From: Dongia sedimenti | GTDB taxonomy: Bacteria > Pseudomonadota > Alphaproteobacteria > Dongiales > Dongiaceae | Direction of reading: 5' to 3' | Length of the DNA stretch: 64,000 nt | Assembly: GCA_030715195.1 (NCBI GenBank) | Contig: JAUYVI010000005.1 | Location: 248,001 to 312,000, forward strand | Shown: positions 1 to 8,259 of the stretch, in pieces | How positions within the stretch are numbered: the first letter of the stretch is position 1 | Layout of the letters: the number at the start of each line of letters is the position of its first letter | Made by a program: the position numbers and the translations under genes | The notes under the pieces: model-generated | The model's database searches: none | Told to the model about the DNA's origin: nothing | The model's input: only the letters and a program-made list of their open reading frames with translations

Positions 1-577
1 CGCGCGCCTGCAGCGAGTAATAGATCTGCTGGCTGACGAAGCGCGCTTGGTGCCGCGCGTCCGAAACGGCCAGGGCCTTCATGATGTGCCAGCCGGAATA
101 ATTCGAGACGCCGATATAGCGCACCTTGCCCGAGCGCTGCAGCGCGTCCAGCGCATCGATCGTCTCCTCGATCGGCGTCTCGCCGTCCCATTCGTGCATC
201 TGATAGAGATCGATGGTCTCGCGCCGCAGGCGCTTCAGGCTCTCCTCGCAGGACTTGATGATGTGATGGCGCGAGAGACCGCGGTCGTTCGGTCCCTTGC
301 CCATGGGAAAGCGCACCTTGGTCGCGACCAGCAGGTCCTTGCGCGCGCCGTCCAGCGCCTCGCCGACCACTTCCTCCGAAACGCCGGCCGAATAGGCATT
401 GGACGTGTCGAGCATGTTGCCGCCCGCATCGCGATAGCGGTCGATCAGCCGCCGCGCGCCGGCGACATCGATCTTGCCGGCCTTGTTGAAGAACTCACCG
501 ACCGAGCCGAAATTCGCGCTGCCCAAGATCAGCGTCGAGACCTTCAAGCCGGAGCGTCCGAGCAAGCGGTATTCCAT
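1..577 (-). CDS. aldo/keto reductase (3' end outside window)
   Basis: NADPH-dependent oxidoreductase of the aldo/keto reductase superfamily; substrate unknown. The N-terminal 192 codons are visible and the gene runs off the left edge. The start ATG (575-577) opens with MEYRLLGRSGLKVS, the usual N-terminus of YajO/Tas-like members. The catalytic tetrad is complete: D57 and Y62 in LDTSNAY, K87 in ATKVRF and H128 in DLYQMHEWD. An I-G-V-S-N-Y motif follows. The family barrel is about 310-340 residues, so about 40% is missing. It lies downstream of a TetR gene on the same strand, separated by a 268-base gap that holds a large inverted repeat. Confidence 0.9.
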   Translation of the reverse strand, partial: MEYRLLGRSGLKVSTLILGSANFGSVGEFFNKAGKIDVAGARRLIDRYRDAGGNMLDTSNAYSAGVSEEVVGEALDGARKDLLVATKVRFPMGKGPNDRGLSRHHIIKSCEESLKRLRRETIDLYQMHEWDGETPIEETIDALDALQRSGKVRYIGVSNYSGWHIMKALAVSDARHQARFVSQQIYYSLQAR

Positions 578-715
578 GGCGTTGCCTTCCCGTTGTTTTG
601 CGGATTCGGCCGAGGCGCACCGGCCGTTCTGGAGTATCGATAAGTCTAACCCTAGTGGGCTCGGCCCGCCAAGCGGACAGGGCTCTTATGGATCTTCATA
701 GAGTCATTGCGGGGC

Positions 716-821
716 CACCCCTCACCCTGTCCCTCTCCCACAAGGGGAGAGGGGACGCTGTGGCAATCGCGGAGTCTAAAGCCCCTCTCCCCTTGTGGGA
801 GAGGGGTTGGGGTGAGGGGGG
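716..821. repeat. large inverted repeat (REP/BIME-like), copy 1
   Basis: Two arms of about 40 bases, each centred on CTCTCCC...GGGAGAG-type sequence, face each other across a spacer of about 25-30 bases. The outer ends read CCCCTCACCCT on the left and GGGTGAGGGG on the right. The arms are nearly identical when one is reverse-complemented, so the transcript would form a very strong hairpin. It sits between two minus-strand genes and contains no credible gene. It has the same architecture as the element at 2763-2845 (outer CCC-ACCCT ends and two internal small hairpins). Such elements are common between genes in alphaproteobacteria; a terminator or mRNA-stabilising role is inference. Confidence 0.85.
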
Positions 822-845
822 CCGCAAACTCGGTGTCTCCGCGAC

Positions 846-1478
846 CTATCCCGGCAGAAAAATCGCCCGCACGAAATCGCGATAGAGCCGGATCTGTCGC
901 GGCAGGATCGCGGAATCCTGCATCGCACGACCGAGCACCAGCCCGCCTTCGACCAGGGTGGAGGCCATGTCGGCGAGCCCGTCGAGATCGACCGGCACTC
1001 TCGGCGGATAGCGTTCGGCGATCAGCGCGAAGCGGGTGCAGAAACGCTCGCGCCAAGCCAGCACGCCGCTCCGGTTGAGGTCACGGACCTCGCGGTTGAA
1101 CAACTGGTCCTGATAAGTGAACGAGGCGGCGAGGCAGCCGGGATGCGCCTCCTTCAATTGCCCCAGCATCTCGGCGAGCAATTGCAACCCCACCAGGAAG
1201 CCATGCAGCGGATCTTCGTTCAGCGCATCGCCGCGCCCGAACACGTCGTCCAGGATCGCCCGGTCATGTTCGAGATGCCGCTCCAGCATCGCCTTGGCGA
1301 GGCCGCCTTTGTCGCCGAAGTGATAGAAGAACCCGCTCTTGGTGATGCCGACCTCGGCGATCAGCTCCTCGATCGAGGTCGCGGCGAAGCCCTTGGCCAG
1401 CACCGCGCGCTCGGCCGCCTCGAGCAGGCGTTCCCGTGTCTCGCTGCCCTTGCGGGCCAATGCCGTTCTGCCCTGCAT
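846..1478 (-). CDS. TetR/AcrR family transcriptional regulator
   Basis: Transcriptional repressor with an N-terminal helix-turn-helix and a C-terminal ligand/dimerisation domain; 210 residues, a normal length for the family. Residues about 12-55 carry the TetR DNA-binding motif: ETRERLLEAAERAVLAKGF, then a TSIEELIAEVGITKSGFFYHF recognition region. The C-terminal half resembles regulators with a TetR_C domain acting on small reactive substrates, but the ligand cannot be told from sequence. It is followed on the same strand by the aldo/keto reductase cut by the window edge, and preceded by a 270-base gap. The target is unknown; the downstream reductase is one candidate. Confidence 0.9.
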   Translation of the reverse strand: MQGRTALARKGSETRERLLEAAERAVLAKGFAATSIEELIAEVGITKSGFFYHFGDKGGLAKAMLERHLEHDRAILDDVFGRGDALNEDPLHGFLVGLQLLAEMLGQLKEAHPGCLAASFTYQDQLFNREVRDLNRSGVLAWRERFCTRFALIAERYPPRVPVDLDGLADMASTLVEGGLVLGRAMQDSAILPRQIRLYRDFVRAIFLPG

Positions 1479-1680
1479 GCGTGTCCCCGGATTCGAACGC
1501 CGATCGTCGAAAAGCCCGGCGAAGTTACTGTACCGGCGGTAGAGTAATCTGTGATCCAGCCCACAATTTCAAGAGTCAGCTTTCTGACGGTTTCTCGCTA
1601 AGCCGTTCCAAAATCGTAATTATTTAAAAGCAGGGCTGGCTGTACCACGCGCTTTCTGGAGCAAAAAGTGGCGTTGGGCG

Positions 1681-1725
1681 AGGTTCACGCCGCCGACGGG
1701 GCCGGTCCCCGTCGGCAGCGAACCT
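1681..1725 (+). promoter_or_regulatory. stem-loop leader upstream of the homocysteine methyltransferase gene
   Basis: A nested hairpin lies 26-70 bases before the ATG at 1751. The inner stem is GCCGACGGGG (1692-1701) with CCCCGTCGGC (1707-1716), 10 perfect pairs and a 5-base loop. The outer stem is AGGTTC (1681-1686) with GAACCT (1720-1725). It is followed by GGAAAGG (1732-1738), a possible ribosome-binding site. I could not match it to the SAM-II, SAH or SAM/SAH riboswitch consensus. A regulatory role is inferred only from position and pairing. Confidence 0.4.
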
Positions 1726-1750
1726 CCCCTTGGAAAGGCATCACCCCCCA

Positions 1751-2719
1751 ATGTCCGCAAAACTGTCCGCCAAATACCGTTTCCGCCTGCCGCAACTCGG
1801 CCACAAGCTGTTCCTGACCGATGCCGGGCTGGAGACCATCCTGGTCTTTCATGAAGGCGTGGACCTGCCCTGCTTCGCCTCGTTCCCGCTGCTCAACAGC
1901 GAGCCCGGGACGCGGCGCCTGCGCGACTATTACGCCGGCTTCGCCAAGCTCGCGGTCAGCCAGGGCGTCGGCCTGATCCTCGAAGGCGCCACCTGGCGCG
2001 CCAATCCCGATTGGGGCGCCAAGCTCGGTTTCGACGCCAAGGCGCTCGCCGAGATCAATCGAAAATCGGTCGCCCTCATGCTCGAGGTGCGCAGCGCTTT
2101 CGAGACCGCGCAAAGCCCGATGCCGATCAGCGGCAATATCGGCCCGCGCGGCGACGGCTACGATCCGGGCAAGCTGATGACGGCCAAGGAGGCCGAAGAC
2201 TATCACGGCACCCAGGTCGCGGTGCTGGCCGACACGCAAGCCGACTACGTCTCCGCCTTCACCATCACCAACACGCCGGAGGCGATCGGCATCGTGCGCG
2301 CCGCCACGCGCGCGAAGGTGCCGGCGGTGATCTCCTTCACCCTGGAGACCGACGGCAAGCTGCCGACCGGCCAGGCCTTGAAGGACGCGATCGCCGAGGT
2401 CGATGCCGCGACCGAAAGCTATGCGACCTATTTCATGATCAACTGCGCGCATCCCACGCATTTCGACCGCGTGCTCGACAAGGATGCGGCTTGGGTGAAG
2501 CGCATCCGGGGCATCCGGGCCAACGCTTCCTGCCGCAGCCACGCCGAGCTCGATTCCGCCAGCGACCTCGACGCCGGCAATCCCGCGGAGCTCGGCCGCC
2601 AATACGCCGAACTGCTAAAGCATTACCCGCATCTCACCGTGCTCGGCGGCTGCTGCGGCACCGACTTCCGCCACGTCGAGGCGATTTCGCACAACTGTGT
2701 CGCGGCGAAGGCCGCTTGA
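1751..2719 (+). CDS. homocysteine S-methyltransferase family protein
   Basis: Predicted zinc-dependent methyltransferase of the MmuM/BHMT type, which moves a methyl group from a donor such as S-methylmethionine or a betaine to a thiol, usually homocysteine. The protein is 322 residues from the ATG at 1751; a TTG seven codons earlier is the alternative start. The zinc ligands are visible as the Cys in NCAHP and the paired Cys in GGCCGTD near the C-terminus, the signature of the Pfam S-methyl_trans domain. The N-terminal LTDAGLET and ILEGATWRAN motifs also match. It is a free-standing gene with a structured leader upstream (1681-1725). The methyl donor is not evident. Confidence 0.88.
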   Translation: MSAKLSAKYRFRLPQLGHKLFLTDAGLETILVFHEGVDLPCFASFPLLNSEPGTRRLRDYYAGFAKLAVSQGVGLILEGATWRANPDWGAKLGFDAKALAEINRKSVALMLEVRSAFETAQSPMPISGNIGPRGDGYDPGKLMTAKEAEDYHGTQVAVLADTQADYVSAFTITNTPEAIGIVRAATRAKVPAVISFTLETDGKLPTGQALKDAIAEVDAATESYATYFMINCAHPTHFDRVLDKDAAWVKRIRGIRANASCRSHAELDSASDLDAGNPAELGRQYAELLKHYPHLTVLGGCCGTDFRHVEAISHNCVAAKAA

Positions 2720-2762
2720 CCAAAGTCGCGCGGAGCCCGAGGCATCTCCCGCGACCGGCCGG

Positions 2763-2845
2763 ACCCCCACCCTAACCCGCCCCCGATTCGGGGGCGGGGA
2801 CGTTCATCTCCCTCCCCCGAATCGGGGGAGGGTCGGGGTGGGGGT
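2763..2845. repeat. large inverted repeat (REP/BIME-like), copy 2
   Basis: Two internal hairpins, CCCGCCCCCGA/TCGGGGGCGGG (2776-2798) and a CCTCCCCCGA/TCGGGGGAGG pair (about 2810-2832), are enclosed by an outer stem of CCCCCACCCT-type sequence at both ends. It lies in the convergent gap between the homocysteine methyltransferase gene (+) and a DMT transporter (-), where it could serve as a bidirectional terminator. It shares its architecture with the element at 716-821. Confidence 0.85.
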
Positions 2846-2863
2846 ACGAATCACTGCCAACCT

Positions 2864-3769
2864 TCAGATCAAATCCCGGGTTGGCCCCGTCGCTTGCCCT
2901 TTCACCCGCGCCTCGCGATGGGCGACATAGGCGCTGCTGGCGACGATGATGGCGACGCCGCCGATCACCGTCAGGGTCGGCAACTCGCCCCAGAACAGAT
3001 AGCCGAACAGGGTCGCCCAGATCAGCCCGCTGTATCCCAGCGGCACCAGCATCGAGACCTCGCCATAGCGGAACGCCTGCACCAGGCAGAACTGCGCGCA
3101 GCTCCCGGAGACCGCGAGCACGGCGATGGCCGGCAAGTCGGCCAGCGTCGGCGTCGTCCACGCGAACGGCACGACCGATCCGAAGGCGACGATCATCAGT
3201 GTCGAAGACCAGAACAGGATGGACTGGCTGCTCTCGGTCGCACTCATGCGCCGCGTGAAGGTGATCTCGAACGCGCTGCCCAAGGCGGCGCCGAGCGCCA
3301 GCGCCGCGCCCAGCCCGAAGCCCACGCCGCTCGGCTGGGTGATCACCAGCACCCCGGCGAATCCGATGACGATCGCGATCCAGCGCCTGGGGCCAACATG
3401 CTCCTTCAGCATCGGCACCGCGAGCGCGCAACAGATCAGCGGGCTGACGAAGGTGATCGCCACCGTATCCGCCAGCGGCAGATAGATGAGCGCCGCGAAG
3501 AAGGTCACCAAGGTGAAGCCGTTGGCCGTCGCCCGCGCCAAGTGCCAGCCGGGATGCCGGGTGCGCAGCGTCCGCAGCCCGCCCTGATGCAGCGCCACGC
3601 CCAGCGACAGGAAAGGCGAGAGCAACCGCGACAGCAGCGCGATCTCGACCACGCTGTATCCCGCCGTCAGCCATTTCGCCGCCGCATCCATCGCCGAAAA
3701 CAACAGAATCGCCACCGCCATATAGACAAGGCCGAGCAGCGGCTGGCGGCGAAGGGCGGTGGAGGGCAT
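2864..3769 (-). CDS. DMT superfamily transporter (EamA domains)
   Basis: Inner-membrane exporter of the drug/metabolite transporter superfamily. From the ATG at 3769 it is 301 residues and consists almost entirely of about ten hydrophobic segments in two EamA halves, the usual size for RhaT/YdcZ-like permeases. The start at 3769 was chosen because hydrophobic sequence begins about 13 residues later; extending upstream to a TTG at 3898 adds a low-complexity tail of 43 residues unlike the family. It is convergent with the methyltransferase gene across an inverted repeat. The substrate is unknown. Confidence 0.85.
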   Translation of the reverse strand: MPSTALRRQPLLGLVYMAVAILLFSAMDAAAKWLTAGYSVVEIALLSRLLSPFLSLGVALHQGGLRTLRTRHPGWHLARATANGFTLVTFFAALIYLPLADTVAITFVSPLICCALAVPMLKEHVGPRRWIAIVIGFAGVLVITQPSGVGFGLGAALALGAALGSAFEITFTRRMSATESSQSILFWSSTLMIVAFGSVVPFAWTTPTLADLPAIAVLAVSGSCAQFCLVQAFRYGEVSMLVPLGYSGLIWATLFGYLFWGELPTLTVIGGVAIIVASSAYVAHREARVKGQATGPTRDLI

Positions 3770-3941
3770 GGGGGAGGGGCTTGCTGGTGCGGTGGACGCG
3801 AGACATACCGCGCCGGCGGACTCGCGTCCATGCCGAGTGAGCGTTGACAAAGAGCCCCCTCCTCCAAGTGTGGGGGGTTGTGCAGCCGTGCTGCTCAAGA
3901 ACCAGCGCGACGCTCTATCTCGCTCGCATTAGAATCGCCCC

Positions 3942-4409
3942 ATGTACCGCCTCCGCCCCGGCATCAAGCAGAACCCCGAGAAGCGCTGGGCCTTGCCCGA
4001 CCGCGTCTTCTTCGCCTGCGGCGCCTGCCACATTCTTGCTTACGCCTGCCTCGCGCGTTTCCCCGATCGCGGCTTCCGCGCGCTCTGGATCAAGCCGGCG
4101 CCCGGCTTCAAGGGCAGCCACTGCGTCGTTACCAACGAGTCCGGTCTCGCCTTCGACTATCATGGCTGGAGCCGCTTCGACCGCCTGATGGCGCATATGC
4201 AGGCCAAGGCGAACCGCTGGTGGCCGGGGTGGAATTCGACTCTCGTCGAGCTCCCGCCCGACGTGCTGATCTCCGAAGCGAAGTCCCGCACCTATGACGG
4301 GCTCTGGCTCCGCGAACCGAAGCAGTTCCTGCACGACGCCATGCCGCGCGCGGAACGCTACTTGGCGCGATTTGATTCCGGGTGTCCGCTGCTCAACGCA
4401 AGAACTTGA
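3942..4409 (+). CDS. conserved hypothetical protein, 155 residues
   Basis: I do not recognise a named domain. The protein is basic and aromatic-rich, with no signal peptide and no clear membrane span. It contains a Cys pair in FFACGACHILAY, a patch rich in Trp/Tyr around residues 70-100 (YHGWSRF, RWWPGWN) and an ordered, non-repetitive composition. Codon use matches the neighbouring genes, with strong third-position G/C, and the frame stays open throughout, which supports real coding. It stands alone between a divergent transporter and the repeat-rich gap that begins after 4410. Confidence 0.7.
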   Translation: MYRLRPGIKQNPEKRWALPDRVFFACGACHILAYACLARFPDRGFRALWIKPAPGFKGSHCVVTNESGLAFDYHGWSRFDRLMAHMQAKANRWWPGWNSTLVELPPDVLISEAKSRTYDGLWLREPKQFLHDAMPRAERYLARFDSGCPLLNART

Positions 4410-4437
4410 ATTCACGCTCGGCCGTGCAGACTTCGCC

Positions 4438-4656
4438 CGCCGATGATGGTATAATCCGACGTGCTGTTTGACCTCGTGAACCCACCGTCGATAGCCGCGG
4501 CGGATACAACGCGTGCACCGGAGCGCCGCCGCAACTTTTACCCAGCTTTTACCGCATGACGAATCAGCCGCGCCGCCCCGACCGAATGAAAGCGTTCTTC
4601 GTCAGAGGCTTGACGCACGCGCCCGCCGCCCCGCGGGGCGTCGGCCGTAAAAGCGA
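4438..4656 (+). repeat. dispersed small-ORF repeat, copy A
   Basis: Core 4531-4656 matches copy B (4828-4949) and, in reverse orientation, copy C (36917-37042). Shared landmarks in order are CAACTTTTACCCAG, TTTACCG, GACGAATC, a central GTCAGAGGCTTGACG and a terminal GGCCGTAAAAGC. An upstream block (4438-4472, including GGTATAATC and GCTGTTTGAC) is also shared with copy C at 37149-37182, with a length difference in between. The matches were found by reading and are not end-to-end identical. The repeat contains the start of a candidate small ORF at 4556. Confidence 0.75.
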
Positions 4657-4795
4657 AACGGGTCGCCGCCCACAGGATTGCTGCGGCAGCAACACGGACC
4701 CGACCCGGACGGAAAAAACACCACCTTCCGATTCAGCATGGCGCATGGCGCTCATGCGCGAATTTTGCAGGGCTCTTCTTGAGCCGCCGCGCTGA
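4556..4795 (+). CDS. candidate small protein in repeat copy A (79 residues)
   Basis: Open frame starting at an ATG inside the repeat. Its first 36 residues align with the 34-residue frame of copy C: both begin MTN, have an Arg-rich stretch, an A-[FI]-[FI]-V-[RN]-G-L core and a C-terminal PRG-x-GRKS. Keeping these residues in two diverged copies suggests coding. The C-terminal half here (to ALMREFCRALLEPPR) has no counterpart in copy C and may be read-through into unrelated DNA. There is no good ribosome-binding site. The function is unknown, and this may be non-coding DNA with an accidental frame. Confidence 0.35.
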   Translation: MTNQPRRPDRMKAFFVRGLTHAPAAPRGVGRKSETGRRPQDCCGSNTDPTRTEKTPPSDSAWRMALMREFCRALLEPPR

Positions 4796-4827
4796 ATGCA
4801 GTGCCACGCGATCGACCGCCGGCCGCG

Positions 4828-4949
4828 ACAACTTTTACCCAGGGTTTACCGAACGAAGAATCGTTCGCCCGGCCGGACGCGATAAAGGCGTTCATCGTCA
4901 GAGGCTTGACGTGATTTTACCGACCTCGGAATGGCGGAGGCCGTAAACC
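4828..4949 (+). repeat. dispersed small-ORF repeat, copy B (degenerate)
   Basis: Direct repeat of copy A, about 300 bases downstream of it, sharing ACAACTTTTACCCAG, GGTTTACCGAA, GAAGAATCG, GGCGTTCATCGTCAGAGG and GAGGCCGTAAA. The base string at the start-codon position is ACG rather than ATG, and one base is missing between there and the central block, so the frame is broken and ends at a TGA just after an IKAFIVRGLT string. This looks like a decayed copy. The 170 bases between copies A and B hold no supported gene apart from the tail of the copy A frame. Confidence 0.7.
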
Positions 4950-4978
4950 TAAATCAGGTCGAGACGAATGCGTCGGTG

Positions 4979-6118
4979 TCAGTGCGCCGCGGCGGCGTCG
5001 CGGACGCTCTTGCGTTCGCGGATGCTCTCGCTCTTCAGCTGGCCGCAGGCGGCCATGATGTCCTCGCCGCGCGGGGTGCGGACGGGGCTCGCATAGCCGG
5101 CGTTGAAGACGATTTCGGCGAATTTCGAGATCGCTTCGTTGGTCGAGCGCTCGAAGGGTGCCCCGGGCCAGGGGTTGAACGGAATGAGGTTCACCTTGGC
5201 CGGGATGTCCTTGATCAGCTTCACCAGCGCGCGGGCGTCGGCCGGGCTGTCGTTGACGTCCTTCAGCATCACGTATTCGAAGGTGATGCGCCGGGCGTTG
5301 TTGAGCGTCGGGTAATCGCGGCAGGCCTGCATCAACTCGGCGATCGGATATTTCTTGTTGATCGGCACGATCTTGTCGCGGAGTTCGTCGGTGACGGCAT
5401 GCAGCGAGATCGCGAGATTGACGCCGAGCTCCGCGCCCGCCTTGCCGATCATCGGCACCACGCCGGCGGTCGACAGCGTGATCTTGCGCTTGGAGATCGA
5501 GATGCCCTCATGGTCCATCACGATCTTCAGCGCCTTGGCGACGTTGTCGTAATTGTAGAGCGGCTCGCCCATCCCCATCATCACGATGTTGGAGAGCAGG
5601 CGCCCATCCTGCGGGCTCGGCCATTCGCCGATCGCGTCGCGCGCGTTCATGATCTGGCCGACGATCTCGCCCGCCGAGAGATTGCGCACCAGGCGCTGGG
5701 TCCCGGTGTGGCAGAACTTGCAGGTCAAGGTGCAGCCGACCTGGGAGGAGACGCACAAGGTGCCGCGATCCTCTTCCGGGATGTGCACCGATTCCGCTTC
5801 CTGGCCGTCGGCGAATTTCAGCAGCCACTTGCGGGTGCCGTCGATCGACTGGCGATCGACGCTGATCCCGGGGCGGCCGACGTCGAAACGCTCGGCGAGC
5901 GCCGCGCGGAACGGCTTGGCCAGGGTCGTCATCTTCGCGAAATCGGTCTCGCCGCGGTGATAGATCCAGTGCCAGAGCTGGCGCGCGCGGAATGCCGGCT
6001 CGCCGATCTCCTGCATCAGATCGGTCAGCTCCGCGCGCGACAGGCCGACCAGCGTGCGCTTCGCGTCGGCCGCCTGCGGCGGCGCTTCGAACAGCGCGGC
6101 GTGGAGTGCGTTGCTCAT
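4979..6118 (-). CDS. rlmN: 23S rRNA (adenine(2503)-C(2))-methyltransferase RlmN
   Basis: Cytosolic radical SAM enzyme that methylates A2503 of 23S rRNA and also tRNA adenine 37. The protein is 379 residues from the ATG at 6116-6118, typical for RlmN. The radical SAM cluster motif is C-x3-C-x2-C in [12 protein letters not shown], and the catalytic Cys near the C-terminus is in [24 protein letters not shown] and [18 protein letters not shown] are family hallmarks. The start overlaps the stop of the IalB-like gene by ATGA (6115-6118), so the two are probably cotranscribed, an order common in alphaproteobacteria. Confidence 0.97.
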   Translation of the reverse strand: MSNALHAALFEAPPQAADAKRTLVGLSRAELTDLMQEIGEPAFRARQLWHWIYHRGETDFAKMTTLAKPFRAALAERFDVGRPGISVDRQSIDGTRKWLLKFADGQEAESVHIPEEDRGTLCVSSQVGCTLTCKFCHTGTQRLVRNLSAGEIVGQIMNARDAIGEWPSPQDGRLLSNIVMMGMGEPLYNYDNVAKALKIVMDHEGISISKRKITLSTAGVVPMIGKAGAELGVNLAISLHAVTDELRDKIVPINKKYPIAELMQACRDYPTLNNARRITFEYVMLKDVNDSPADARALVKLIKDIPAKVNLIPFNPWPGAPFERSTNEAISKFAEIVFNAGYASPVRTPRGEDIMAACGQLKSESIRERKSVRDAAAAH

Positions 6119-6672
6119 TTGCAGGCCTTCACCGCGGCATCGTAAGCCTTGCCGAAGCCGGAGAGGTTGTAGGTGTCGCGCACCTTCTCGCCCTTCTTCG
6201 AGGTCGCGTCGATGACCAGGTAGTTGTAGCGCTTCATCGCGCTCACGATCTGCTTGTCCTGGCTGCCGGTCTCGGCCCAGGCCCGGCCGACCGCGAATTT
6301 CTTCAAGGTGAATTTCTTGCCCTTGCCGGGCTTGGCGCCGATCGTGACGGTGACGTTCTTGCCGTCCTGCGGCAGGAAGCCGAGCACGATCGAGACCTGG
6401 TCCCTGGCCGCGGCGTCGGGCGCCTGGATCACCATCACCGCCGCCTGGCCGCGGCCGTCGGCCTCGCCGATCGTACCGGCCGGCGCGCTCTGGGTGTAGC
6501 ACATCAGCCGGCCCTTATCCTCGAAGGTATAGGCCGCCCAGGACTTGAAGCTGCCGACGGCGGCCGGGGTCGCCGCGGCGGCGGCGGCCGTGGTGTCTTG
6601 CGCCGCGGCGGCGGTGGCGAACAGGCCGATCAGCGCCAGCGCGGCGCAGGCCGATTTGAGAATGCTTTCCAT
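6115..6672 (-). CDS. invasion-associated locus B (IalB) family protein
   Basis: Small exported protein of 185 residues. An N-terminal signal peptide (basic MESILK, then an Ala/Leu-rich core ending near AAAAQD, residues 1-25) is followed by an Ala-rich linker and the IalB fold, which contains CYTQSAPAG, a [17 protein letters not shown] stretch and a terminal Cys in AVKACK. IalB was named in Bartonella for erythrocyte invasion, but free-living alphaproteobacteria carry many homologues and the function there is not established. It is translationally coupled to rlmN by a 4-base overlap. Periplasmic location is inferred. Confidence 0.88.
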   Translation of the reverse strand: MESILKSACAALALIGLFATAAAAQDTTAAAAAATPAAVGSFKSWAAYTFEDKGRLMCYTQSAPAGTIGEADGRGQAAVMVIQAPDAAARDQVSIVLGFLPQDGKNVTVTIGAKPGKGKKFTLKKFAVGRAWAETGSQDKQIVSAMKRYNYLVIDATSKKGEKVRDTYNLSGFGKAYDAAVKACK

Positions 6673-6737
6673 CCGCCGGGATGTATCAGGTGCATCGCGG
6701 AAAATCCACCCGGGAAAGGCAAATGTGATCGCGCGCG

Positions 6738-7355
6738 CTATTCGGGATTGCCCAATGCTTTCAACCGGTTCTTCTTCCAGATCGGCAGGCCGTGGCGGTG
6801 CTTTTTCTGCTGCACGGCCAGCGGTCCGCCGACCCGGACCGGACGCTCGGCGAAGCGCCCCAGGCTGATCATGCGGTCGTACATCACGATCGCCCCGGCG
6901 ACCGCCAGGTTGACGCAGAACTTGGTCGGGATCTTCACGATGAAGTCGCAGCGCGCCTGCAATTCGGGCGAGAGCGAATCCTGCTCGGCGCCCAGCACAT
7001 AGGCGGCGGCGACCGGATGGGTGAAGCTCGGCAGATCGACCGCATCCTCGGTGATCTCGATCCCGATCAGCCGGCAGCCCAAAGGCAGGCTGAAGTCCTC
7101 GACCGTGTCGTAGAGCTGCACCGGCAGGCTGTTGAAGGCGACCGAGGTGTCGCTGGCCAGCACGGTCGGGATGTCGAACTCCGCCTTGATCGAAAAGGCG
7201 AAGCTCGCATTGAAGGCATGGGCGGTGCGCAACACCGCGCCGAGATTCATCGGCTTCGAGATGCCCTCGACGCCGATCCCGAAATAGCCGCGCATCTTGG
7301 GCCCCGGCCCGGCCATGGCGCTGGAGGCGCGGTCCCGTTTGCTGTCATCCATCAT
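6738..7355 (-). CDS. TrmH/SpoU family RNA 2'-O-methyltransferase
   Basis: SPOUT-class methyltransferase that methylates a ribose 2'-OH in tRNA or rRNA; the target is not resolvable here. It is 205 residues from the ATG at 7353-7355; an upstream GTG/ATG-like extension (to 7403) would overlap the preceding DMT gene and lacks family similarity. SpoU motifs are visible: N-x-G-A-V-L-R-T-A in the N-terminal third, YVLGAEQDSLSPEL, and the knot motif IVKIPT followed by NLAVAGAIVMYDR. It has only the catalytic SPOUT fold plus a basic tail (KKHRHGLPIWKKNRLK), without the extra substrate-binding domain of RlmB. Confidence 0.87.
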   Translation of the reverse strand: MMDDSKRDRASSAMAGPGPKMRGYFGIGVEGISKPMNLGAVLRTAHAFNASFAFSIKAEFDIPTVLASDTSVAFNSLPVQLYDTVEDFSLPLGCRLIGIEITEDAVDLPSFTHPVAAAYVLGAEQDSLSPELQARCDFIVKIPTKFCVNLAVAGAIVMYDRMISLGRFAERPVRVGGPLAVQQKKHRHGLPIWKKNRLKALGNPE

Positions 7356-7374
7356 GGGGCGGGAAGATAGCGCG

Positions 7375-8259
7375 CTATTCGGCCGGCGCCAGGGGCTTTT
7401 CATCCGGCTTCTCGTCCGGCTTTCCCTTCGGCTGGCGGGTGGCGAGGACCAGGCCGATCACGATCACGAAGCTGCCCAGGATTCCGTCCAAGGTCGGCGT
7501 CTCGGCGAGGAAGAAGTAGCCGAGGATGGTGGCGACCACCGGCTGGCCGTAGCCCATCAGCGAGGCAAGTCCCGTCGACACGATCTTGAGGCCGCGGTTG
7601 AAGAGGTTGTAGCTGACCAGGGTGAGCACCGCATAGGCGATGACATAGAGCCAGTCGTGCTGGGTGACGGGCAGGCTGCGCTGTTCCAGCATGGCCACGG
7701 GCAGGCAACCGACCGCCGCCCAGAGGATCACCCAGAAGGAGACGATTTGCGTATCGTAGATTCGACAGAGCCGCGCGGAAATCAGCAGCGAGCCGGTGTA
7801 GAAGAACGCGGCGGCCACCGCCATGAGATCGCCGGACAGGCTGGAGCCGCCGCTGCTATCGGCGCCGGCAACCATGAGGAGCAGGCCGCCGAAGGCGATG
7901 AGCCCGCCGATCGCGACCCGCTTGGTGATTCGCTCCTTGAAGATCAGGTAGTTCGCGATCGCCGCGATCAGCGGATAGACCATGACGAGGACAGTGCCCT
8001 CGAGGATCGTGGTCCGCATCAGCGCCGCGTTCCAGAAGCAGAGATCGCCGGCCAGGCAGAGGCCGGCCACGGCTGCCCAGACCATCGAACGCGCCGGCAG
8101 CAGCACCGAGCGCCGGATCAGGAAGAGCGCGATCGGCAGCGCGATGGCGAGCCGCCAGAACGCCGTCGCCGCCGGATCCACCGGACTGTTGCGCACCAGC
8201 ACCGGGCCGATACCCGAAAGGATAACGGCCAGCACCATCAGATTGATCGCTGCGCGCAA
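7375..8259 (-). CDS. DMT superfamily transporter (EamA domains)
   Basis: Inner-membrane transporter of 294 residues with about ten predicted membrane segments in two EamA repeats, for example MVLAVILSGIGPVLV and YVIAYAVLTLVSYNLF. The second repeat ends GYFFLAETPTLDGILGSF, a typical EamA motif (W/F-GE-x-P-x). The C-terminus is a charged tail with the repeated unit PDEK. It is immediately upstream of the TrmH-like gene with a 19-base gap, so the two may be cotranscribed. It is unrelated in detail to the DMT protein at 2864-3769. Substrate unknown. Confidence 0.87.
   Translation of the reverse strand: MRAAINLMVLAVILSGIGPVLVRNSPVDPAATAFWRLAIALPIALFLIRRSVLLPARSMVWAAVAGLCLAGDLCFWNAALMRTTILEGTVLVMVYPLIAAIANYLIFKERITKRVAIGGLIAFGGLLLMVAGADSSGGSSLSGDLMAVAAAFFYTGSLLISARLCRIYDTQIVSFWVILWAAVGCLPVAMLEQRSLPVTQHDWLYVIAYAVLTLVSYNLFNRGLKIVSTGLASLMGYGQPVVATILGYFFLAETPTLDGILGSFVIVIGLVLATRQPKGKPDEKPDEKPLAPAE

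Noticed and set aside
598..1056. Small frames across 598-1056 on both strands
   Set aside because: They run through the inverted repeat at 716-821 or the TetR gene and have repeat-derived composition.
1475..1500. String like a tRNA T-loop (GTTCGAATCC on the minus strand)
   Set aside because: No cloverleaf arms, anticodon stem or CCA end could be placed; it lies at the start of a TetR gene.
4564..4755. 63-codon minus-strand frame opposite repeat copy A
   Set aside because: Not conserved in copies B or C and without a ribosome-binding site.
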